The notes under the pieces are model-generated. The model did not search any database, was not told the DNA's origin, and saw only the letters and a program-made list of their open reading frames with translations. The position numbers and the translations under genes are program-made. Of a DNA stretch of 33,619 bases, positions 1 to 9,900 are shown piece by piece. This DNA comes from Mnemiopsis leidyi (lineage: Eukaryota; Ctenophora; Tentaculata; Lobata; Bolinopsidae), in NCBI GenBank assembly GCA_000226015.1, contig JH152895.1, positions 120,726 to 154,344 of the forward strand, given 5' to 3'. Position 1 is the first letter of the stretch, and each line of letters opens with the position of its first letter.

Positions 1-730
1 TACAATAGACAGCATCAAAAAACTTTCTTTGAAAATTGTCAAAAAATTGGCAAAAAATAATACATGCGCGCATCCGCGTATTTTATTTTTCATGATGCCT
101 CAAAACCCAAAATTGCTTAGAAATGTGATTTAATAGCTTAAATAATATTTAAAAAATGTTTATAGAAAGAAAAATGAAATTTAAAAAAATTTTGATTTGA
201 AAAAATTTTTCAAAAATTCCTGACCTGCTGCGCCACCGTACTTAAGATGAAATTGAAGATAATTATTGAAAGGTCGTCACCTCAGCACTGCACATTTGTT
301 GCTTGACTTTGTCCGACCCTCATTCGAAGCAAATTGAGGAAATAAATGACAGGAGGGTGTGCGCTGCCGTATACAACACATTTGCGATAAGGACGTTACA
401 AAAGTTTAAAACCACCCTGTATTGCTCGGTTGATTCATCTACCCGCCACACACAACAACAGAACACACCCGTTATCATTTGGTGAGCACCTCTGGGAGTC
501 GATTACCTTGCGTTTTGATTTGTTTTATGACTCAGCTTTTCACTCAGTTTCTTAAGAAAACAAAAACATTCTTTTGCACTTCCGCCAGTTCTGGAGAAAA
601 CTAAGGGTGTGAATTGTCCTTGCTCAATTTGTATCACTCGACTGTTGTACATCCTTTTCTTTTCTTGTGTTTTTCTAAAATTTTTTGTGTTTTTCTCTTT
701 CTCATGGTCTTAATACATTTTCTCCAAGTA
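1..730. other. AT-rich intergenic sequence, nothing recognised
   Basis: The first 240 bases are very AT-rich. Small open frames such as 303-485 have no recognisable domain or splice structure. Confidence 0.5.
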
Positions 731-734
731 TTTA

Positions 735-944
735 TTGTTCATTGTTATTAGACATGGCTCCTGGGTGCAGCACCCTTATATTAAAAAATGCTTTATCCAA
801 TGGTGTTGAACCTGATGATTGGGTTCTATTACCAACGGGCAGCAGATGATGTTCTGTTTCAACTCCATAGGCAACTTTTTCTAACAAGCTGGCAGTTGCA
901 TCCCTGATTGTGTTGTGTCTGATGCTTACACACCCACCTTTTTT
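735..944 (-). pseudogene. Decayed non-LTR retrotransposon protein fragment
   Basis: The minus strand reads KGGCVSIRHNTIRDATASLL and, after a shortened middle, FFNIRVLHPGA. This matches from memory the region after the reverse transcriptase in many invertebrate non-LTR elements (KGG-x-RHN-x-IRD-x-TA-x-LL ... FFDVRV-x-P-x-A). The middle that should carry the 'GARLDI' segment is reduced to about a dozen residues, so this is a deleted remnant. No flanking reverse transcriptase is visible. Confidence 0.6.
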
Positions 945-1080
945 CAGATTAATGGGTGGTCTTGTTTGTGTATCTCCCCACAGACACAACAATATATTTG
1001 TTGTTATCTTGGTTGTACCTGATTCTCACAGCTCGAAGCTGAGCATCAAACATATTACCATGTGCTACTTGTATTCATTT

Positions 1081-1196
1081 GTATTTGTTACACCTGTACC
1101 CAGGCTTTTATAGTTATTTGGATGGGGCTCCTAAAAGATCTTATAACAGAGACCCTCCTAAATCACAGTTTTCTGTTCATTCGGGTGAGTCGTGTA
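1081..1196 (-). mobile_element. 5'-truncated SINE copy (tail only)
   Basis: The reverse complement matches the tail of the SINE at 5846-6107, for example the shared run TACACCTGTACCCAGGCTTT, then GGGGCTCC, GAGACCCTCCT and CATTCGG. The tRNA-like head is absent. It is more diverged than typical sister copies, suggesting an old insertion. Confidence 0.75.
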
Positions 1197-1833
1197 CACC
1201 TATAGTCGGTTTGGTTTAGTGGATATGGGCGATTCCATGGAAGAGACAATTTCAGGAAAAGACAATTTTATTTTACGCCTGATAATAGTACATTGAAATA
1301 TGGAGAATTCGCCTGCCCTCATCTATGCAGAAGTAGGTTATGGCTTACTAATACCTAGGTGGCACAGTCAGGTAGGATGTCTGCTTACTGCCTATAAAGG
1401 AGAAGGTATATCCGAATTTCGCTACTAGTGTTGCAGCCCTGTGCATGGACCGGCAGCAAATCTGCTGCCCAAACAGGTAGCAACGTGAGGCTGATTTTTC
1501 TTAAATTCAATATTCAGACAAAAACGGAAATTTAGTTGTCAAATGAGACCCAACAAAGTGGGCACAACTCTTGTTAGGGGATTAGTAATTACGTGTCTGT
1601 TAAATCGAATAAGGGTCGTACACAGTCTTCTGCGCACCAACTTATAGGTCAACATTATTTAGTCAAGTTAAACTTTTAATAAGCAATATAAAAAAAATTC
1701 AAAATTTTACTAAGATAGATGGAGGTGGTCAGAGCAGGGAGCTCCACCTCATCTCTGAAGCTTTCAATGTAAATCAAAGTTCTTCAAAGCTTTTTTGCAC
1801 TGATCATACAGCTTTTTCTCTTGAACTGTTCAG
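1197..1833. other. Non-coding or decayed sequence
   Basis: No intact frame. Short minus-strand coding-like scraps at about 1690-1833 (for example ESFRDEVELPALTTSIYLS) may be the tail of the decayed region to the right, in shifted frames. Confidence 0.4.
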
Positions 1834-3175
1834 CTAGATAAGGATAGAGGGGAAGTCCACAATCATCAATTTAGCAACATACCGCCAGTTATAAAAGGTT
1901 TGTGTGGCCATCTGGATGTGTTGGATAGTGTGTCAAGCACTCGTTCCACTCTTTATTACCTCAAAGACAACAGGATACTTTTCATGGATTACTGTCTTAG
2001 CCAAGTCTTTCTGTATTGTCCTTTCTTGTCTGATAGGTCCAGCTGAGTCCTCTGTTAGTGGTTAAGTAGGCGGTATCTGACTTCCTTACTGAGACTGGGG
2101 TTGAGAAGTGTCTACAGTTGGGGAGGAGAGGAATCAGGGGGTTTTAACAGTTAAGCACCGACAGTCCTTCTTGGTAAGCTCCTTGTATGTGCGCTTTCTG
2201 AACTTTGCTATATCCTTCTCCACAACAACACCAGGTCTGCAAAGATGAGAAGGGTGGAATACCATAAAGTCAGTCACTCTCTAGTGTATGTTTGAGGTTC
2301 TTACTTTTTTCAAAAGCTGATGGTGTTCTCTGATACTCAGATGAGATGAGATGAGATAACATTACAGTGTACAGCAGCTTCATATTTTGTATAACTGATC
2401 CAGTTAATTGTTCAGATTACTGAACATTTGGCTGGATGATTTAAAGGTTTTTCTTAAATTACAACTGAACTACTAAATAGTAATAAATACATCACTTAGA
2501 CTTACATCCTTAACTTATTTTAGAGACTTAACGTTGAAGCTCCTGTCCATGCTGCCAGCCATGCTAACTAATGTGTTAATCTACTCAAAATATATACACT
2601 GTGTTTCACCATTAGTGACAGTGTCCCAGCATAAAGGGCTTAGGGAAGCTTAAAAGCTTGTATGTCCTTTCGCCAGCTGATCCAATACTGTCACTATCAG
2701 ATGTTCAGTGTGCATGGTAACGAATTGAAACTCATTATTAAACTTATGTAGGCCGCAATGGCGATGGCTGGAGGCATGATCTTTGATAGCATCACAATCT
2801 TTAACCTAACCATTATTACTATTATCCATAATTTGAATGAATTTGAACTTAATGTGACATAACAGAGTTAGAATATATTTTATAAATTGATTGTGGCGAT
2901 AAATAGAAATTTTGTTTTTCTCTAAATTTTGTGTTTCTCTGTTCTCTGATACTCAGATAAGAGGAGATGAGATAACATGAGCAGGTTAAACACTGCCAGA
3001 TGAGTTGGTCTGTGGACTTCTTCCAGGAGACAAGGTTCATATCTATATCAGATGAGCTGCCAGGACAGAACATTGAGAATTTCAGAATACCAGGTTGAAA
3101 GAGGAAGTCCCTGGAATCTGTAACCCAACGTATTGGGCAGTGAGTAGCTGATCTGTCTAATATACTTGTTAAGCT
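1834..3175 (-). pseudogene. Decayed coding-like sequence, family not recognised
   Basis: Three minus-strand stretches look protein-coding by composition but are broken. The frame 3175-2849 is open and includes LDRSATHCPIRWVTDSRDF and SDIDMNLVSWKKSTDQLIW. The frame 2280-2134 reads MVFHPSHLCRPGVVVEKDI then AKFRKRTYKELTKKD. The frame 2061-1834 reads QKDLAKTVIHEKYPVVFEV and QTFYNWRYVAKLMIVDF with an in-frame TGA at 1935-1933. A segment near 2320-2361 is repeated near 2940-2980 and both copies encode CYLISS-x-LSIRE in one frame. It could be a dead transposon or an old gene remnant. Confidence 0.3.
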
Positions 3176-3878
3176 CTAAAATTTCTTTCGTAGATAATGC
3201 CTACTGTCATTTTGCAATCCTACTGCATGATTGGCTCAGATTACTATGGAAGTCCTTGCTGAAACTATGGATTTAGGTGAAGTGGTCCACAAGCCAGCCA
3301 GGCTTCTTGTAGAGTGCCCAGGTTTTGTAAAGCCCATCGAGGTAGATGTTATAGGCTTTGTAAAGTTAAAATTGATCTGAGGGCCTTTTAGTGCTTTTAA
3401 GACCTATAGGGCCCTAAAATGAAAATATTCAACTTTGAGCTAAAAGGAAAGTCGAATTTGATGACCAATCCGATGGTGACAGTCCTATATGGCTGTTATT
3501 TATCCCTTATGGACCGGAAATAACATTCCTAACTCTAAGTTAAAAAAGTTACACCAGAATTTTGCCAAAATTTAACAAATTAGACTACTATAAATATGCT
3601 ATAATACTTTATTGTCCTATTTATTACTTAACTGATTTTACTTAACTTATAGCAGCTTTCCTTTCCAAGTTTTGCTTCAATTGATATTTGCAGATTTTTT
3701 TTTCATCTTTTTGACACTCTTGCAAGTTACAGAAAAGATAGAACAAAACCTTCGAAATAAGAATCTTTGAGACATTTAGACTAAATCCTGTAAAAGATAT
3801 ATATATTGGGCCACATTGTACATTTAAAAATTGATATTAAATTTTTTGACAATTGTTTTAAATTACTAACTTTTTAGG
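3176..3878 (+). other. Sequence upstream of the COPA start
   Basis: Holds the acceptor used by COPA exon 1 (ends 3877) after an AT-rich run. A promoter or 5' UTR exon may lie here or further left, but I see no convincing core element. Confidence 0.4.
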
Positions 3879-3918
3879 ATGCTTGACAAGTTCAAGACTA
3901 AGTCTGCTCGTGTTAAAG
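3879..3918 (+). CDS. COPA: COPA exon 1 (residues 1-13)
   Basis: Encodes [13 protein letters not shown] plus one base. A 3' splice acceptor (tttttag, ending 3877) sits one base before the ATG, so the mRNA 5' end comes from an upstream exon or a trans-spliced leader. The donor is gtaaag. R11 and K13 are the expected dilysine-contact residues. Confidence 0.93.
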
Positions 3919-6900
3919 GTAAAGTGAAATTAAATTGTGCAATCCTTTAAACTAAACAGATAAATTAATCCTTTTCTCAACATGAAATAATTGTTCATAG
4001 GCTAGACTGAACAAGCAATTTGAGTATTTGCAAATAAGGAAACAGACCAAATAAATATCTTTAGATTTGTGAGATTTTTTCAATTGTTTAACATTATTGA
4101 TTACTTTGCAGTAAAACTCTTCCAATGTTTAATGTCTTCCACTCCGTGACTTTAAGAAATAGAAAAACTCAATATCAAACAGTCGACAATACAGTGTGTT
4201 AACTATCTCCCCACCAAAACCTATACACTTATTCTAGGAATTTCATTCCACACAACTCGACCATGGGTCTTAGCATCGCTGCACTCTGGCGTAATCCAAC
4301 TGTGGGATTACCGAATGGGAACACTTATCGAGAAGTTTGACGAGCATGACGGTCCAGTCCGTGGTGTTCACTTCCACAACTCCCAGCCTCTCTTTGTGTC
4401 TGGTGGAGATGATTACAAGATAAAGGTTCGTTCTCTTTTAGATTCATGCAATTATTATAAGTTCGGGAACCTAAATCCCCGCATCTGGAACCAGAAATTC
4501 TGTCAATATTATATAATATCTTGTCAACTATGATGCCTGATTAAGCCATCTCTGAGCAACATGCCAACAATCATTTAATGCAAGTTTAGCATGAACTTTA
4601 TCGTTTTAGGTGTGGAACTACAAGCAAAGGAAGTGCCTGTTCACGATGCTTGGTCACTTGGACTATATCAGGACTACATTCTTCCACGATGAGCATCCTT
4701 GGATTGTGAGTTGCTCTGATGATCAAACTATCCGAATCTGGAATTGGCAGAGTCGCTCCTGCATCAGGTAGGGTCTTTATAAAACTTGACCAGGTATTGA
4801 CAAATCAATTTGTAGATCACCGATGGGCTATAAGCCGGCTACTAACCAATAAAATGAACATTGAAAAATCTGACCTATGTCTTCAAGGACAGTCAGACAT
4901 GATAAAGGCACCTGTGTAAAGAGGATCGACTAATAATGCAGTACGTACATATTTATTGTTCCTTATAACGACTGTTGACCCTCAGTGTGCTTACTGGACA
5001 CAACCACTACGTGATGTGTGCTCAGTTCCACCCCAAACAAGACCTAGTAGTGTCCGCCAGTTTGGACCAGACTGTTAGAGTTTGGGACATCACCGGACTG
5101 AGGAGGAAGCGAGCCCAGCCCGGGTCTGGTAAGTTGACGATTGTAGGCTCGATTGTTAGGATTTGTAATGATTTGTAGGCTCGATTGTTGGGATTTGTAA
5201 GGATTTGTAGGCTCGATTGTTGGGATTTGTGAGGATTTTTAGGCAACATCTTTTACTTGGGTGGTTATCTTCATTATTCATTTAATTGAAGTATTCTGTC
5301 GTTTTTGCGACAATCATTACCATTCAATTAGAACTATCTATTTATGATTACAGAAACACCATTTTTCAGCGGATACATTCCGTACCCAGACACCCGGACA
5401 GATCGACCTGTTTGGACAAAGTGACGCGCTAGTGAAACACGTGCTGGAGGGCCACGACCGGGGTGTTAACTGGGTACACTTCCATCATTCACAGCCCCTC
5501 ATCGTCAGTGGTTAGTTCATGATAAATTTTAGTTTGACATCTGTTATTAGTTCTTACTCGAATTTGGTTCAACGTCAGTGGTAACTTCAAGATTTCTCAT
5601 TTTTAGTTAACCGTCATTGGTTAGTTCATGCTTAGTTTTAATTATAAGTCGGTGATTACTTGTTGCTTGATTTTTGTTTAACGTCCGTGGTTAGTTAATG
5701 ATACATTTTAGTTTGACGTCCGTGATTAGTTAATGATTACTTTTATTTTAACATCTGTTATTAGTTCTTGCTTGAATTTGGTGTTTTAGTTAGTTCATGC
5801 TTAGTTTAAGACAAACGTCGGTGGTTACTCGTTGCTTGATTTTATGGGTTGGTGGTGTAGTGGTATCTTCCCCGACTTTCTATGCAGGAGATCGGGGGTT
5901 CGATTCCCAGATCCGCCAATCCTAGAGGAGTGCGCTAAGGGCATTTGCCTATGCAATCTTCTTCGGTCGACTCAGCCGAATGACCGGAAAACCGTGATTG
6001 AGGGTTAAATGAGGAGGGTCTCCGTTAAAAGATCTAGAATCTTCCTGGAGCCCCTTCAGTATAACTGTAAAAGCCTGGGTACAGGTGTAACAAAATACAA
6101 AAAAAAATTTGGTTTAACGTCCGTGGTTATTTCACGCTTTATTATTTTTTAACATCAGTGGTTAGTTCATGCTAATTTTTTGTTTTATGCCAACTTGGTA
6201 AGTCCATGCTTTATTCAGTTTTACGTCAGTGGTTGATTCCTGTTTGAAATAAGTTTTAGTGGCTATATCTTTGTTTTAGTTCGTCGTTCATATTTAATTA
6301 TAAATTATCGGTGATTTTCATATTTTTTGATTGTTCGTCAGTGGTTAGTTCTTCTAAGGCCTAATCATTCATGGGAGTAGTTTAATATTAACTATTTTAC
6401 TACGTGACCTGTTGATTTCAATTAGTTACATTTCATTCATTCGTATGAACCATAACTTAATTTCTAACTTGTTGCTTATTATTATCTCATAACAAATAGC
6501 CGAGTACCTATCTTTGGTAGTTTCAAGTTTCCACTTTATCGTTCAAGTTGTCAGCAAAATGTCTGAGCGAATTCAGTCTCATCTTTCCGTTCCAATCTTC
6601 TACCTCCCTTCCCAACAGCCCTTAGTTTAATACGGGTGGGTTTCTAATTTTCAGACGTTCAATGCATTAGCGGGAACAGTAACAAATCGTCCAATTATCA
6701 CTCTGCTGTATATCTATATCGAGCTACCTTTATCTGTCAAAAAGCAGCATATATGAGTTTAGTTATAATTAGCGTATCGTCTAATTTCCTTCACGCAATC
6801 TCCAGCTCAAGATTTCAGTCAGACTAAGAGAGTTAGTCAAGGAGTCTTTGGCTTCGTAATGATTTTAATTTTCGGCAAGGTCAGGCAAAAAATAGCAGGA

Positions 6901-9900
6901 GGATGTTTGCTGTGATAAATGTTAAAACGTACCAGTCTCACGCAGCATCAGTAACAGCTGGGGGGAGACTAGCGCCGTGGCCTCATGCTAGTTTGTGAGT
7001 TAGTTAAACACAGCGAGATTCATCCTCCGTTATTGTCGCTGTTTCTGACGGGTGTTATATCCCTTCTAAACCAGACAGTCGGTTCGAGAATATAGATGAT
7101 GTTATAGTGCAGTGTGTCAGGGTTGGAGATTCACGTGAAATACTGGTTTTATCTGAGGATTACATAGGAAGGTTTAAGGTAACAGAATGCATCATGAAAA
7201 CTTGACTTAAGTACGGTCGACAAAGTATTAAATTCCCTTAACCATCAATAACTCGTTTGTAAAGATAGCTCTTGTATGATGTATCCACCAGCGAAGTTGG
7301 GTAGATACGCGATAGTAGACTGTTTCAGATCTTTAATAATTGTTTATATCATAGTTAAAACTATTACTGACATCTCGCCCTCCTGAATTCCCCACCTCCA
7401 ACACACACACTTGCCGATCAGGTGCAGATGATAGGCAGGTAAAGTTGTGGCGGTTCAACGAGGCGCGCGCGTGGGAGGTTGACACGTGTCGTGGACATTA
7501 CAACAATGTTAGCAACGTCATCTTCCACCCCAGAAACGAGATCATCATCTCCAACTCGGAGGATAAGAGCATCAGGTGGGTGGTCACGTGGGTTATTTTG
7601 TGAGTTTGGATTTTATTGGAACTAAGAGATCAAGAATCTATCAGGAATGTCAATTATTTTATGACATTAAATAGTTAGTACAATATTTATCAACTATCTT
7701 AGTTCATTATAAGTTATTTAAACATTTAATCATTTTATTTTTATTATCGTTATCATTATCTATGTCATTAAACTAACGATAACAGACTGTGGGATCTAAA
7801 CAAGAGGAACTGCGTGAACACGTTTAGAGGAGAAGACAGATACTGGTGTATCACTGCTCATCCTACTCTCAACCTCTTCGCTGCAGGTCCTACTCTATCT
7901 AAATACCTTCTCGTACTGTTATCTTTAGTTCCTGTTATGTCAGCATCGGAAAATCATGTTATTGAGTTTTCAAATATGCGATTTGAGCCTTATCTAAAGA
8001 AAAATGTTTATCTAAAACGTCACATTTTAAACTTACACGACACGATAACAGTATTATGATATTTATGTGGCCTTTTCACAGGACACGATAATGGTATGAT
8101 AATATTCAAGTTGGAGCGAGAAAGACCAGCAAGTGTAGTTCACGAAAACTCTGTCTTCTTTATAAAGGACAGGTTCCTGAGAAAGTACACTTTTGGGAGC
8201 GGTAAAGATGTGGCAGTCCTGCAGCTTAAACATGGTAAGTTTGTCTGTCAGTTTGTCTGTCAGTTTGTCTGTCAGTTTGTGTCTGCGTTTGTGTGTTACT
8301 ATGTTTGTTTGTCACTTTCCCTGTACTTCTGTGTGTTAGTTTGCCTGTGTGTTTTTGTGTAAGTTTATCCTCGCTTTAATTTTTGTGTGTCTGTGTGTGT
8401 GTTGACCAGTACGACAGTACGTAAGTACGACAGTACGTAAGTACGACAGTACGTAAGTACGACAGTACGTAAGTACGACAGTGCGTAAGTACGACAGTAT
8501 GTAAGTACTTAATTAATTCCCTTAATCCGCCCGACAGGAGACAGTAACTGCCAGCCAAACTGTCTGTCCTACAACCCCGCCGAGAGCAGCATCATAGTGT
8601 CCACCATCAACAGCAGCAAGAGTGCCAGTACCACCTACTACGAGGTCTACCAGATCGGCAAGGATAGAGGAGACAGGAACGATGTGCAAATGGGTGAAGG
8701 TTTGTAAAGTGGAGATAATATCTAGTTAGGTGTGTAGATAGTTTCTAGTTAGGTGTGGAGATAGTATCTAGTAAGGTGTGGAGATAATATCTAGTTAGGT
8801 GTGTAGATAGTATCTAGTTAGGTGTGGAGATAGTATCTAGTAAGGTGTGGAGATAGTATCTAGTTAGGTGTGCAGATAGTATCTAGTTAGGTGTGGAGAT
8901 AGTATCTAGTTAGGTGTGCAGATAGTATCTAGTTAGGTGTGTTGATAGTATCTAGTTAGGTGTGGAGATAGTATCTAGTTAGATGTGGAGATAGTATCTA
9001 GTTAGATGTGGAGATAGTATCTAGTTAGATGTGGAGATAGTATCTAGTTAGGTGTGGAGATAGTATCTAGTAAGGTATGGAGATAGTATCTAGTAAGGTA
9101 TGGAGATAGTATCTAGTAAGGTATGGAGATAGTATCTAGTTAGATATGGAGATAGTATCTCGTTAGGTGTGGAGATAGTATCTAGTTAGGTGTGGAGATA
9201 GTATCTAGTAAGGTATGGAGATAGTATCTAGTTAGGTGTGGAGATAGTATCTAGTTAGTAGGTGTACTAGTTGAATAACAGTTATACTACTCTAGTCCCA
9301 CTACTACAGACTACTACTGTGCTACTACAGCAGTTACTACTACTAATTTTACTACAGAAAGTTGCAACTACTCACCATGTAGAATATCAATGTCAATCCC
9401 AGGAAAGAGGATGAAAGGAGTAACTGCAGTGTGGGTGGCCAGGAACAGATACGCTGCTCTTGATAGTTCTGGGAAATTGCTGGTCAAGTCTAGCAGTCAC
9501 GAGGTTTGTTCAATAGTCACATGTTCAATTATAGTCACATGTTCAATTATAGTCACATATTCAATAGTCACATGTTCAATAGTCACATGTTCAATTATAG
9601 TCACATGTTCAATAGTCACATGTTCAATAGTCACATGTTCAAAGTCGTATATCCAGAAGTCACATGTTCAATAGTCACAATATTTCGAAAAAAAACATGC
9701 CATTTTGTATCGGCAAAATAATGTCACTTTTTAGCTCCAACCTTTTAACTTCGTCTCATTTGTGCCGTTGTCATTTCATAATAGCTTTGTTTTTATAAAG
9801 TTTCGTGTAGAAAATACCCCTGGGCCTGTAATATATACCCCTATAAAATCTAACCTTTTTCTTTAGTTGTTTTGTGTTAAACTTAAGAGATTTAAACACA

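Noticed and set aside
5352-5369. Earlier acceptor for COPA exon 5 (gattacag)
   Set aside because: Using it brings an in-frame TGA and destroys the alignment; the acceptor ending 5369 keeps phase and the conserved frame.
5846-5920. Functional tRNA gene
   Set aside because: A and B boxes are present, but the T-stem is mismatched, the acceptor stem is inconsistent, and a SINE tail with poly(A) follows; a second copy of the tail exists elsewhere.
8376-8558. Minus-strand frame with Leu/Val/Thr/Tyr repeats
   Set aside because: Translation of the 16-bp intron 8 array.
8707-9258. CRISPR-like array
   Set aside because: Units are directly adjacent with no unique spacers, in a eukaryotic intron; it is a minisatellite.
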